Source of the DNA: Streptomyces lavendulae subsp. lavendulae
Lineage (GTDB): Bacteria; Actinomycetota; Actinomycetes; Streptomycetales; Streptomycetaceae
DNA: 64,000 nt
Direction of reading: 5' to 3'
NCBI RefSeq assembly: GCF_002803845.1
Contig: NZ_CP024985.1
Coordinates: 8,381,501 to 8,445,500 of the forward strand
The notes below the pieces were generated by a model that saw only the letters and a program-made list of their open reading frames with translations, was not told the origin of the DNA and did no database searches. Made by a program: the position numbers and the translations under genes. Shown in pieces: positions 32,992 to 41,917 of this stretch (its first letter is position 1; each line of letters opens with the position of its first letter).

Positions 32992-34254
32992 GTGGGTACG
33001 GGTACGAGCAATGCGGTGGACGGCCAGTCCTCTCTGATCTCCGCGGTCCAGGCTGGAGACACGGACCTGGTGAGGATCCTTCTCCACGAGCAGAGCGACT
33101 CCGACTACCTGGACGCAGCGTTCTGCCTGGCCGTCCGGACGCATGCCGGGCGCGTCGCCCAACTGCTGCTTCAGTACGGCGCGGATTCGGGCCAGTGCCG
33201 CGCCGATGACCTCATCCCCCTGAGTGAGGCGGTCGACTCGGGTTCGCCCGCTCTGTTCGAGGCGCTCCTGGACCACGAGATCAGCGGCAGGTATCCCGAG
33301 ATCGAACTCCTGGAGGCCCGGGACCTCGCGCGCCGCTGGCACGAGACGGGGGTCGAGGCCGAGCTGCGACGCCGTACCGGATCCCGGGACGCTGTCGGCC
33401 GTAAGCGGGTTCAAGACGGCGAGTACGACAGCGTCGTCGAGTTCACCCTTGGTGGCATCACTGTGCGGGACGGCCATGGGGCGATCCTCACGCACGTCGA
33501 GGAACTGCTCGGGGTACGAACCTCGTTCGAGGAGCTGATGGACCGCGCGTTGGCCCAAGTCGATCAGCAGGACCATGCAACGTGGAGCCGTGCCAGCCTC
33601 CAGTTGAGTGGACGGCGAGAGGAGGCGACCTGGGCCGCTGCGGCGGTACTGCGTACGAGCCCGGACCCATCCCGCCGATTGTTCGGTGCCGAAGTGCTCC
33701 GCCTCATGCATCTGTTCGACGACAGCGACGAGGACGCGTTCGCTGGTTCCGCTCTGGACCTGTTCACCGGCTGGGCAGCCGCTGAGACGGACGTCGCCGT
33801 CCTCACCGAGGTGCTGGTCGCTCTTGGAGAACACAGCGACCCCCGCGCGGAGGCGGCCCTTGTGCCGCACGCCGGCCATCCCGATGCCCGGGTACGGCGT
33901 GCGGTGGCGCAGGGGCTCAGTGCTTTGTCCTCGCCGCCGGCCTTTTCCGGCGATGCTCGCACGGCGTTGCTGGGGCTGATGGCCGATCCCGACGCGGTGG
34001 TACGGAAGACCGCCTGCCGCGTGGTTGCCGAGGGCAGGGACCACGATCCCGTGTTCGCGGACGCCATGGCAGCTGCGCTGGACGATACGGACCGTCTGGT
34101 CCAGCTGGCTGCCGTCCACGGGCTTGCCCTCCACGACGACGAACGGTGCGTGGCAGCAGCACGCCTTCTCGGCCCGCCGCAGCGCGGTTCCCTGGAAGAG
34201 GAGGGCTACTTCGACGCGGTGTGGCGTTACGAATGGCGCCGCGACGGCCGCTGA
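32992..34254 (+). CDS. Ankyrin and HEAT-repeat protein
   Basis: A 420-residue soluble protein from GTG 32992. Residues about 10-110 form two or three ankyrin repeats (SSLISAVQAGDTDLVRILLH, CLAVRTHAGRVAQLLLQYGA, SEAVDSGSPALFEALLDHEI). Residues about 210-400 are HEAT-type helical repeats (AEAALVPHAGHPDARVRRAV, LLGLMADPDAVVRKTACRVV, ALDDTDRLVQLAAVHGLALH). Both kinds of repeat bind proteins and neither gives a reaction. It stands alone among remnants but is intact, so it may be under selection. Possible role as a scaffold or as an immunity or toxin-linked protein; unknown. Confidence 0.8.
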   Translation: MGTGTSNAVDGQSSLISAVQAGDTDLVRILLHEQSDSDYLDAAFCLAVRTHAGRVAQLLLQYGADSGQCRADDLIPLSEAVDSGSPALFEALLDHEISGRYPEIELLEARDLARRWHETGVEAELRRRTGSRDAVGRKRVQDGEYDSVVEFTLGGITVRDGHGAILTHVEELLGVRTSFEELMDRALAQVDQQDHATWSRASLQLSGRREEATWAAAAVLRTSPDPSRRLFGAEVLRLMHLFDDSDEDAFAGSALDLFTGWAAAETDVAVLTEVLVALGEHSDPRAEAALVPHAGHPDARVRRAVAQGLSALSSPPAFSGDARTALLGLMADPDAVVRKTACRVVAEGRDHDPVFADAMAAALDDTDRLVQLAAVHGLALHDDERCVAAARLLGPPQRGSLEEEGYFDAVWRYEWRRDGR

Positions 34255-34339
34255 ACGTTTCCGCCTGTGCCTGTCAGCCGCTCCGGCGCCGGGAATCCGC
34301 ACGGTTCGAATGACGCTCCCCGCCAGCTGGAGCCTCAGA

Positions 34340-34598
34340 CTGGACCGCGAAGCGCCGCTGGGCCTACGCCAACGACCTGGCCAGCCCGACCTCGCTGATC
34401 GCGGTCACCGCGAAGTCCAACCCCGCCAAGGCCGACAAGGACCCGGCCGAATGGATGCCCCCGACCGCCACCTACCACTGCGCGCACGTCACCGGCCGGG
34501 TCGAGACCAAGCTGCGCTGGTCCCTGACTGCCGACGACCGCGAGCGCGACGCACTCCTGGGCCTCGCCGAGGACTGCCCCGGCGCAACCGTCACCTAG
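34340..34598 (+). pseudogene. Secreted HNH-nuclease-type protein, C-terminal remnant
   Basis: The frame reads RRWAYANDLASPTSLIAVTA, then SNPAKADKDPAEWMPPTATY and LRWSLTADDRERDALLGLAE, ending in ATVT and a stop. This is the end of the GmrSD-C/DUF1524-type HNH nuclease family common in Streptomyces secretomes (usual N-x-x-K-G-x-x-D-P-A-E-W-x-P). The signal peptide and the DHV catalytic part are gone. Confidence 0.65.
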
Positions 34599-35040
34599 GA
34601 GACCGTCCCCTTCGACACCACCCAGTAGACGGCTTCCCCTCTACAGGGGCAGTGCCAGGCGGGACCCGATGCGAAAGCGCATCGCCCCGGCCCCATGACG
34701 GACATCCTCGGGCTGCGCCACGCCGTCGAAGTCGAGCAGCCCGAGCAGCCCGAGCAGGACCATCAGGGCCCTCGCCTCGTCCTCGCTGACCAATTTCAGG
34801 CGCGGCTACATCAAGGGGCAAGTCCAGCAGATCGTCATTCATGCCCGGAGCAACGCCAGACGGAACCAGTCGTCACGATATGGCGCATATGCCGGTCCAC
34901 GACCAGGACCCGGCTCTGGAAGCCCCGCCGGAACCTGCTCCGTACGGCGATGCGCGCCGGCGGGTACGGGTCGTGTCCGCGCCGAACGAGCCAGGCCGAG
35001 TACATCGTGGGCGTCGCTCACGCGGATAAGGGGAGCGGCC
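34599..35040. other. Gap with no gene I can support
   Basis: About 440 bp of mixed, probably decayed sequence. Frames on both strands are low in complexity. It must contain the breakpoint that removed the N-terminus of the CutC gene. Confidence 0.4.
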
Positions 35041-35562
35041 GACCCAGCGGCTCAACAGTGAGTGTGTTAGGGGCACGGGTGCTGGGGGCGGAGGGGGCGC
35101 AGGGGTTCGTCCTCGGGTTCCTGGCCCCGGACGGCAGCCCCGACCTGGCCGAGGTGGAGGCCGTCCTGGCGGAGCTGGAGGGCTGCCGCTGGACCTTCCA
35201 CCGGGCGCTGGACCGGGCGGCGGACCACGACCACGCGCGCAAGGCCCTCGCCGACCTGTCGGGGCTCGACGCCTACCTGACGGCAGGTTCGGCCGACGGG
35301 GTCGACGAGGGCCTTCCCCTGCTGCTCTCCGAGGCGGCGCGGCGGAGCGAGTCGGGGTACGTGGCGCGGATCATGGTCCGTGGCGGCCTCACCATGGCGC
35401 ACCTGCCGCGGCTGCGGACCGCGGGCATCGACGCCTTCCACATCGGTGGGGCGGCCCGGCCGCAGGGGTGGGACGCCCCGGTCTCGGCGCCGGCGGTCGC
35501 GGAGTGGCGCAAGGCCCTTTCCCAGCCGCCGGCCGCCGGCTGCTTCGGTGACGGGTGGTCAG
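35041..35562 (+). pseudogene. cutC: CutC-family protein, truncated
   Basis: The frame reads GFVLGFLAPDGSPDLAEVEA, CRWTFHRALDRAADHDHARK, AYLTAGSADGVDEGLPLLLS and IMVRGGLTMAHLPRLRTAGI then AFHIGGAARP, the C-terminal two thirds of the TIM-barrel CutC family. The first strands are missing and the natural stop is lost, because the frame reads on over the convergent secreted-protein gene. CutC was linked to copper handling, though that role is doubted. Confidence 0.75.
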
Positions 35563-35564
35563 CA

Positions 35565-36089
35565 CTACTGACACTTGGGGCTGCTGAGCGCCTTGTCCAC
35601 GCCCGCGTTGTAGCCGCGCTCGTAGTTCGGGTCCGGTTGCGTGAGCCCCTGGTTGGCGGACTGCTGCTTGCAGGTTTTCAGTGTTTCGAACAGACCCCTC
35701 TGGAAGCCCGCGTTGTACTGGTCCTGGGCGTTCTTCTGTTCGGCCTGCTTGACGGTGCCACAGGTGACCTTGTCGTCCTGGTTCGAAGCCGTCACCTTGC
35801 CGGCCGGGATGAACCCGCTGGTGGAGGCGTTCCCGTCGTCGTCGGCATTGGTGGCGAAGATGAACTGGTTGGTCGCACTACCACCGCGGACGGTGACGGT
35901 CGTCCCCGGCTGGGCTCCTGTGACCGAGACGTTGTACTTGCCCGTGGTGTTGGGGGTCTGCTTCACGCTGCACGTCAGGGAAGGCACTGCTGCCGCCTGC
36001 GCGGAAGCCGCCAGCAACGGTGCCGACCCGAGTGCCAGCGAGGACATGAGCACGGGCGCCAGCACGGCCAGTCGAATGCGGGGTTTCAT
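35565..36089 (-). CDS. Secreted protein, unknown function
   Basis: A 174-residue protein from ATG 36089 after GAGGAAGGACGA. Residues 1-33 are a Sec signal peptide (basic start, then VLAPVLMSSLALGSAPLLAA and cleavage near AQA). The mature part begins with an Ig-like beta region (KYNVSVTGAQPGTTVTVRGG) with two cysteines, followed by a helical C-terminus (YNAGFQRGLFETLKTCKQQS, then YERGYNAGVDKAL) with two repeats of the form YNAG. It is probably free in the medium or the wall. Function unknown. Confidence 0.8.
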   Translation of the reverse strand: MKPRIRLAVLAPVLMSSLALGSAPLLAASAQAAAVPSLTCSVKQTPNTTGKYNVSVTGAQPGTTVTVRGGSATNQFIFATNADDDGNASTSGFIPAGKVTASNQDDKVTCGTVKQAEQKNAQDQYNAGFQRGLFETLKTCKQQSANQGLTQPDPNYERGYNAGVDKALSSPKCQ

Positions 36090-36185
36090 CGTTCGTCCTT
36101 CCTCGGATTGATCACGCAAGAACCGGGCCCGGGGAGGTGTGAACACGTCCATCGTCCTGCCGTCCACCGGCCGTGTCCACCGGAG

Positions 36186-36439
36186 CTACGGAAGGGCAGG
36201 CCCGAGGGCCGCCGGCAACGCGGCGGCGTGCAGGACGTGCAGACCCGAGACGGCACGGGTGAGGCACACGTAGAGGCGGCGCAGGCCGGTGCGTTCGTCG
36301 GGTTCACCGGAGACGATCGCGGCGGGTCCAGCACCACATAGTCGTACTCCAGGTCCTTCGCCAGCGAGGCCGGCACCAGCGTTGCCCGGGCCTGCGCCGC
36401 CGTCTCCTCGCCCGGCGCCAGATACGGCAGTTCCGCCAT
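36186..36439 (-). pseudogene. HelD/UvrD-type helicase, C-terminal remnant
   Basis: The frame starts with ATLVPASLAKDLEYDYVVL, matching motif V of superfamily-1 enzymes. It moves one base near 36330 to DPAAIVSGEPDERTGLRRLY and VCLTRAVSGLHVLHAAALPA, the motif VI region. This combination fits the HelD/HelR RNA-polymerase-recycling ATPases of actinomycetes. Only the last 85 residues survive, with one indel. Confidence 0.65.
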
Positions 36440-36478
36440 CGCGGACCTTCACGTCAGGGCGCTGAAAGGGGGGATCAT

Positions 36479-36760
36479 GTGGGCCCCTCGCCCGTCGACC
36501 GCGCACGTCCAGGCTCCAAGCACCACGTGATCGTGGACCGGCACGGCACTCCGCTGGCCGTGTCGCTCACCGGCGGGAACCGCCACGACGTAACGCAGTT
36601 GATCCGGCTCCTGAACGCCATTCCTCGTCTCAGGGGTCTGCGGGGTCGGCCTCGCAGCAGCCCCAAGCGGCTGTTCGCGGACCGCGGCTACGACTTCGAC
36701 GAGTACCGCCGCTTGCTGTGGAAACGAGGCATCAAGCCACAGATCGCGCGTCGTGGAGCG
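36479..36760 (+). pseudogene. IS5-family transposase, internal remnant
   Basis: The frame reads SKHHVIVDRHGTPLAVSLTG then NRHDVTQLIRLLNAIPRLRG and KRLFADRGYDFDEYRRLLWK, the central DDE region of IS5-type transposases (ADRGYD contains the second Asp). Both ends are missing. It starts where the helicase remnant stops. Confidence 0.75.
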
Positions 36761-36914
36761 CCGCGCGCCGTCCCAAGACTGCCTGCATGTACTGCGGCTC
36801 CGAAACCAGCGCTGTGGGTTCGGAGCCGGAGCACGTCCACGGGCAGCGGCGGCCGGGGCGCTGCTGCTGTCGAGCCCGGCGCGATTCGCCGGTGCACCGG
36901 CACGCAGGTCAGCA

Positions 36915-37313
36915 TCAGGCGGGACGCGACCGCAGCGGATCGGACGCGCAGTGGACACAGGTCGTGGCGGTCGGGCGGATCGCCAGGCGTTCGGGCGGAA
37001 TCGCCGCGCCGCAGTGTTCACACTGTCCGTAGCGTCCTTCTTCGAGCCGTTGCAGGGCTTGGTCTACTTCTTCCAGGTGTTCGCGCGTCTGCGCGATCAG
37101 GGTGGCCACGTGGGCTCGCTCGAAGGCGGTGCTGCCTCCCTCAGGGTCGTGCTCGTCGTCGACCGCGACCAGGGCGTTGGCTGCAACGATTCCGTCGTAG
37201 TCGCGGGCCAGCGCGGCGGCCCGTGCGAGGGTGTCGGCGCGGTCGGCTGCGAGGCGTTCGCGGGCGGTCGTGAAGGTGGACGGGTCGTGGTCGTCGTGAC
37301 CTGCCTCGCTCAT
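36915..37313 (-). CDS. DksA/TraR-type zinc-finger protein
   Basis: A 132-residue protein with a helical N-terminus (TTARERLAADRADTLARAAA) and a C-terminal C4 zinc finger: CEHCGAAIP ... TTCVHC. That is the DksA/TraR layout, although the family's coiled-coil-tip acidic residues are not clear here. Its ATG overlaps the stop of ku by four bases, so the two are translated together. Members bind the secondary channel of RNA polymerase or act as DNA-binding stress proteins. Pairing with Ku suggests a role in DNA-damage responses. Confidence 0.85.
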   Translation of the reverse strand: MSEAGHDDHDPSTFTTARERLAADRADTLARAAALARDYDGIVAANALVAVDDEHDPEGGSTAFERAHVATLIAQTREHLEEVDQALQRLEEGRYGQCEHCGAAIPPERLAIRPTATTCVHCASDPLRSRPA

Positions 37314-38296
37314 TGGGACAGCGCCTTCACCAGATCGTCGCGGGTCATGTTCGAGCGGCCGGCGACGTTCGCGGCGGCCGCCTTCTTGTAGAGGTCGGCC
37401 TTCGGCAGGGCTGTCAGGTCTTCCTTCTGGGCGGAGCGGATCCGTTTCTTCGCCGCCGGTTTCTTCTCGGCCCCGGTCTTCCCGGTGACCGTGGCCTTGC
37501 CGCCCGTGGTCTTCGGGCTTGAGGCGCGCTCGACGCTGGCGCGCAGGGCCTCCATGAGGTCAACAACGCCGGTCGGCTCGGCGGCGGGTTCCGCCTTCTC
37601 GACCGTCTCGCCGGCCTTCTTTGCCTCGATGAGAGCGGTGACCTTCTTCTGGAATGTGTCGTGGAACTCGCCGGGGTCCCAGGTCATACTCATGGCGCGG
37701 ATGAGCTGTTCGGCCATCTGAAGTTCCTTGGCCGTGGCTTTCGCCTTGCCTGGCAGGCTGTCGATCTCCTTCTTCGGGTCACGGATCTCGTCAGCCCAGT
37801 GCAGGGTGTGCAGGGTCAGGAGGCCGTCTTCGGCCTTCACGGCGACCAGGTACTCGTGCTGGCGCATCACGAATGTGGTGATGCCGGCCTTGCCGGCCTT
37901 TGCGAGGGCCTGTTCCAGGAGGCTGTAGATCTTGCCGTACTCGCTGCCGCGGGGGCCGAGGTAGTAGGTCTTGTCGAAGAAGATCGGCTCGACCTCGTCC
38001 AGGTCCACGAAACCGGTGATGTCCAGAGCGCGGGAGCGGCCTGGGGCGATCTCATCAAGCTCCGCAGGTTCCACCAGGACGTACTCGTCTGCGCCGGTGT
38101 CGTAGCCCTTGACGATGTCGTCGAGCTCGACCTCTTTGCCGGTGCGCTCGTTGACCCGGCGGTTGCGGATCCGGTCGGAGGTGCCGCGCTGGAGCTGGTG
38201 GAGGTGGATGGTGTGGCTGTCGGTGGCGGTGTAGAGGCCTACCGGCAGGCTGACCAGGCCGAACGACAGATTTCCCGTCCACAGAGGTCGTGCCAC
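37310..38296 (-). CDS. ku: Ku protein (non-homologous end joining)
   Basis: A 328-residue bacterial Ku. I chose GTG 38296 (VARPLWTGNLSFGLVSLPVG), the typical Ku N-terminus; a longer frame upstream is low-complexity. The beta-barrel core shows YVLVEPAELDEIAP and FFDKTYYLGPRGSEYGKIYS. The C-terminal tail (about 255-328) is Lys/Ala/Thr-rich and ends in a SAP-like helix pair (LPKADLYKKAAAANVAGRSN, then DDLVKALSQ), as in Streptomyces Ku proteins that bind DNA with the tail. Ku binds double-strand ends and recruits LigD; no ligD gene is in the window. It diverges from dnaE2, so one promoter region serves both repair units. Confidence 0.95.
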   Translation of the reverse strand: MARPLWTGNLSFGLVSLPVGLYTATDSHTIHLHQLQRGTSDRIRNRRVNERTGKEVELDDIVKGYDTGADEYVLVEPAELDEIAPGRSRALDITGFVDLDEVEPIFFDKTYYLGPRGSEYGKIYSLLEQALAKAGKAGITTFVMRQHEYLVAVKAEDGLLTLHTLHWADEIRDPKKEIDSLPGKAKATAKELQMAEQLIRAMSMTWDPGEFHDTFQKKVTALIEAKKAGETVEKAEPAAEPTGVVDLMEALRASVERASSPKTTGGKATVTGKTGAEKKPAAKKRIRSAQKEDLTALPKADLYKKAAAANVAGRSNMTRDDLVKALSQ

Positions 38297-38386
38297 GTCT
38301 CTCGCCGCCCTCGGTCGTCTTCGGTTCTTCAGCTCACCGCGTCCGGCCGGTGATCGCATCCCTACGGCGGAGTAACCGATTCGCCT

Positions 38387-38405
38387 TGTTCGATTTTTGT
38401 TCGAT
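38387..38405 (+). promoter_or_regulatory. Direct repeat TGTTCGAT in the ku/dnaE2 intergenic region
   Basis: TGTTCGAT occurs at 38387-38394 and 38398-38405, 11 bp apart (one helical turn), about 60-80 bases before the dnaE2 start. It resembles half of the actinobacterial LexA box (CGAAC-N4-GTTCG) but is direct, not inverted. It may bind a damage-response activator. The repeat is visible; the function is inferred. Confidence 0.5.
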
Positions 38406-38465
38406 ATCTTGGAAGGAAGAGAACCAGCCATATCGGCTGAAACTGTTCGTCTATGGGAGGTGGGC

Positions 38466-41400
38466 ATGCGTTACGGCGTTCACCTCCACGTGGCGAGCGG
38501 CTACTCGACCCGCTACGGCGCCTCCCACCCCCGTGACCTGGTGCAACGGGCCGCCGAACGCGGCATCGGCACCCTGGCTCTCACCGACCGGGACACCGTG
38601 ACCGGCGCGGTGCGGTTCGCGAAGGCGGCCAGCGCTGCCGGCATCCGGCCCGTCTTCGGCGTCGATGTCGCCGTGGCCCCCCACACCCCGCTCCGCAACG
38701 GCTCCACAGGAAAGTCCCGTACACCGGTGCGCGGCGGGGCGCACGTGGTAGAGCCGCCGCTGCGGGTCACGCTGCTGGCGCGGAGTGCCGCGGGGTGGGC
38801 GCGGCTCTGTCGCCTGGTGTCGGCAGCGCACGCGGCCGGGGGCCCGCCGGTGGTGTCCTGGGAGACGCTCGGACAGTACGCCGACGAGGAGCTGCTGGTC
38901 CTGTTGGGGCCGCTCTCCGAGCCGGTGCGTGCCCTGTCGGCGGGGCGGCCGGACCTCGCCGAGCGACTGATCGTTCCGTGGCGGGGGCTGGCCGGTGTGA
39001 ACCTGCGGCTGGAGGCGGTGTGCTGGGGTGTTCCTGGGACGGGGCCGGGTTCGCTGCGGCTGGCCGCGCGCACGCTCGGTCTCGCCGACCGGCTCGGCGT
39101 CCCAGCGGTGCTGTCGAACGCGGTGCGGTACGCCGATCCGGCGCAGCACCGGATCGCGGACGTGCTGGATGCTGGCCGGCTGCTGCGGCCGATCGACCGC
39201 CGGAGGCTGGACTGCGGCGAGCGCTGGCTGAAGGACCCCGCCACGATGCGGGCTGACGCGGAACGGATCGCGGAGGCGTCCGGAGCCGGACCGGGGCGCG
39301 CGGCCGCCCTGCTGGCGGAGACGGTGCGGGCCGGGGAGGAGTGCGTTCTCGATCCGGTCGCCGATCTGGGTCTGGGACGGCCGCATTTCCCCGAGCCTGA
39401 AGTCGTCGGCGCCGAGACGGGGCCGGGCGGGGCGATGCGGCTGCTGCGCCAGCGGTGCGAGGCGGGCATGTTCGCCCGCGGTCTGGATCAGGACGGGCGT
39501 GCGGTCGGGCAGCTGGAGTACGAGCTCGGGGTGATCGGGAAGCTGGAGTACGAGGCGTACTTCCTGGCGGTCGCCCAGGTTGTCGCGGACGTCCGCGCGA
39601 TGGGGATCCGGGTCGCCGCCCGGGGGTCGGGCGCCGGTTCGATGGTCAACCACAGCCTGTTCGTGGCGACGGCGAACCCTCTCGACCACGACCTGCTCTT
39701 CGAGCGGTTCCTGTCGGTGCGGCGCCGGTCACTGCCGGACATCGACGTCGACGTGGAGTCCGCGCGCCGGCTGGAGGTGTGCGACCGGATCATCGAACGC
39801 TTCGGCACCGACCGGGTCGCGGTGACGGGCATGCCGGAAACCTACCGGGCCCGCCACGCGCTGCGCGACACTGGCCTCGCGCTGGGGATCGCGCCTCAGG
39901 TTGTCGACCGGATCGCAAAGAGCTTCCCGCACATCCGGGCCTGCGACATCCGCAGCGCGCTCGCCGAACTGCCGGAGCTGAAGCAGCTCGCCGCGGAGGC
40001 CGGCTCGTTCGGGCCGTTGTGGGAACTGGCCGAAGGCCTGGACGCGCTGCCGCGGGGGATCGCGATGCACCCGTGCGGGGTGATCCTTTCCAATGCGACG
40101 CTGCTGGAGCGGCTGCCGGTGCAGCCGACGCCGGGCGGCTACCCGATGGTCCAGGCCGACAAGGAGGACGTCGAGGACCTCGGCCTGCTCAAGCTCGACG
40201 TACTCGGGGTGCGGATGCAGTCCGCGATGGCCCACGCCGTCAAGGAAGTCCGCCGCACGACGGGCCGCCAGATCGACCTCGACAACCCCGACCACGTACC
40301 GCTCGGCGACCCCGGCGCCTTCGAACTGATCAGGGCGTCCGACACGGTCGGGATGTTCCAGCTGGAGTCGCCCGGCCAGCAGGACCTCGTCGGCCGGCTC
40401 CAGCCGCGCGACGTCCAGGACGTCATCGCCGACATCTCGCTGTTCCGGCCCGGCCCGGTCAAAGGCGGCATGCCCGCCCTCTACATCGCCGCCCGCCACG
40501 GCGCCGCCCCCCACTACCCCCACCCCGACCTCGTCCCCGTCCTGGCGTCGACGTACGGGGTGACGATCTGGCACGAGCAGATCATCGACATGTTCGCCGT
40601 GCTCACCGGCTGCGACCGCGCCCTCGCCGAGGTTGCCCGGCGCGCGCTCGCGGACAAGGAGCGTCTGCCGCTGGTGGAGGGCTGGTTCAAGCGGGAGGCC
40701 GCCGGCCGCGGATATGCGCCTGCGGTCCTGGACGAGGTGTGGGACATCATCAAGGGTTTCGGGGCGTACGGGTTCTGCCGCGCGCATGCGGTCGCCTTCG
40801 CCGTACCCGCTCTGCAATCCGCCTGGCTCAAGGCCCACCACCCGGCGGCCCTGTACGCGGGACTGCTGGAGCACGATCCGGGGATGTGGCCGGCGCGGGT
40901 GATCGTCTCCGACGCCCGCCGCCACAATGTGCCCGTTCTCCAGGTCGACGTGAACCGGTCCGCCGCCGAGCACCGGATCGAGCAGACCGAGGGCGGGGTG
41001 TGGGGGGTGCGGCTGTCGCTGTCCTCGGTGAAGGGGATCAGCGAGGACGAGGTCGCCAGGATCGCCGCCGGCCAGACCTACAACGGCCTCCAGGACTTCT
41101 GGCAGCGGGCCCGGCCCGCCCTGCCGGTCGCCGAGCGCCTTATCCAGATCGGCGCGCTCGACGCGCTGCGCGGCCCGCTCACCCGCCGCGACCTCCTCCT
41201 GCAGGCCGCCGAGCTCCACTCCCACGCCCAGGCGCGCCCGGCCGCCGGGCAGCTTCCCCTCGGCGGGGACCTGGTGACCGCCGAGCCGGCCGGGCTGCCG
41301 GAGATGACCAGCCGCGAGGCCCTCAGCGCCGAGATCGACGTGCTGAAGATCGACGTGTCCCGGCACCTGATGACCCACCACCACCGGCTGCTGCGCGAGA

Positions 41401-41912
41401 TCGGCGCCACCGACGCCGCCCACCTCAAGCACATGCGTCCCGGACAGCGAGTCCTGGTCGCCGGTGTGCGCGCCTCCACGCAGACGCCGCCGATCCCCTC
41501 GGGCAAGCGGGTCATCTTCGTGACCCTGGAGGACGGCTCCGGGCTCGTGGACATCGCGTTCTTCGAAGACAGCCACGACGCCGTCGCCCACACCGTCTTC
41601 CACTCCGCGCTCCTGCTCGTGCGCGGCACCGTTGAAGCCCGCGGGCCCCGGCGCACCGTCGTCGGCCAGCTGGTGTGGGACCTCGAAGAGCTTGCCGCCG
41701 CGCGCCGCGACCACGGTCCCGAAGCAGTCCTTGCCCTCCTCGGCCAGGACCAGCTTGCCCCCACCCCCGCCCAGAGCGGGGTGCCCACGCGGACGCTGGC
41801 CAACGGCACCAGCGGCGCCCGCCTCCACCCCTACGCGGACCTTCAGCCCGCAGGCACCCGGTCCGCCGACCTCAAAAGCCTCGGCTACACCAGCCCCGGA
41901 AGCGCCGGGTGA
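38466..41912 (+). CDS. dnaE2: Error-prone DNA polymerase III alpha subunit DnaE2
   Basis: A 1148-residue protein from ATG 38466 with GGGAGGTGGGC upstream. The N-terminal PHP domain starts MRYGVHLHVASGYSTRYGAS and has LALTDRDTVTGAVRF. The polymerase palm has SGAGSMVNHSLFVATANPLD and SLPDIDVDVESARR, the catalytic PDIDxD. The fingers and helix-hairpin-helix region follow (GRLQPRDVQDVIADISLFRP, then KGFGAYGFCRAHAVAFAVPA). Near the end is an OB fold (GKRVIFVTLEDGSGLVDIAF). It lacks the beta-clamp/tau tail of the main DnaE, which supports DnaE2. With an ImuB-like partner six bases downstream, it should do damage-induced mutagenic synthesis. No imuA' gene is next to it. Confidence 0.93.
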   Translation: MRYGVHLHVASGYSTRYGASHPRDLVQRAAERGIGTLALTDRDTVTGAVRFAKAASAAGIRPVFGVDVAVAPHTPLRNGSTGKSRTPVRGGAHVVEPPLRVTLLARSAAGWARLCRLVSAAHAAGGPPVVSWETLGQYADEELLVLLGPLSEPVRALSAGRPDLAERLIVPWRGLAGVNLRLEAVCWGVPGTGPGSLRLAARTLGLADRLGVPAVLSNAVRYADPAQHRIADVLDAGRLLRPIDRRRLDCGERWLKDPATMRADAERIAEASGAGPGRAAALLAETVRAGEECVLDPVADLGLGRPHFPEPEVVGAETGPGGAMRLLRQRCEAGMFARGLDQDGRAVGQLEYELGVIGKLEYEAYFLAVAQVVADVRAMGIRVAARGSGAGSMVNHSLFVATANPLDHDLLFERFLSVRRRSLPDIDVDVESARRLEVCDRIIERFGTDRVAVTGMPETYRARHALRDTGLALGIAPQVVDRIAKSFPHIRACDIRSALAELPELKQLAAEAGSFGPLWELAEGLDALPRGIAMHPCGVILSNATLLERLPVQPTPGGYPMVQADKEDVEDLGLLKLDVLGVRMQSAMAHAVKEVRRTTGRQIDLDNPDHVPLGDPGAFELIRASDTVGMFQLESPGQQDLVGRLQPRDVQDVIADISLFRPGPVKGGMPALYIAARHGAAPHYPHPDLVPVLASTYGVTIWHEQIIDMFAVLTGCDRALAEVARRALADKERLPLVEGWFKREAAGRGYAPAVLDEVWDIIKGFGAYGFCRAHAVAFAVPALQSAWLKAHHPAALYAGLLEHDPGMWPARVIVSDARRHNVPVLQVDVNRSAAEHRIEQTEGGVWGVRLSLSSVKGISEDEVARIAAGQTYNGLQDFWQRARPALPVAERLIQIGALDALRGPLTRRDLLLQAAELHSHAQARPAAGQLPLGGDLVTAEPAGLPEMTSREALSAEIDVLKIDVSRHLMTHHHRLLREIGATDAAHLKHMRPGQRVLVAGVRASTQTPPIPSGKRVIFVTLEDGSGLVDIAFFEDSHDAVAHTVFHSALLLVRGTVEARGPRRTVVGQLVWDLEELAAARRDHGPEAVLALLGQDQLAPTPAQSGVPTRTLANGTSGARLHPYADLQPAGTRSADLKSLGYTSPGSAG

Positions 41913-41917
41913 GCACC

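Noticed and set aside
34695..36341. A single 548-residue plus-strand gene
   Set aside because: Only its middle matches CutC; the rest runs antisense over the secreted-protein gene and the helicase remnant.
36760..36914. Possible zinc-ribbon or HNH fragment reading MYCGSE
   Set aside because: Only a few residues look meaningful and no frame continues the motif.
38380..38410. Canonical LexA box before dnaE2
   Set aside because: The GTTCG units are in direct order; the inverted CGAAC-N4-GTTCG form is absent.
39729..41828. Long minus-strand open frame opposite dnaE2
   Set aside because: It is a high-GC shadow of dnaE2. It has no ribosome site and no recognisable domain, and its composition follows the codon positions of the sense gene.
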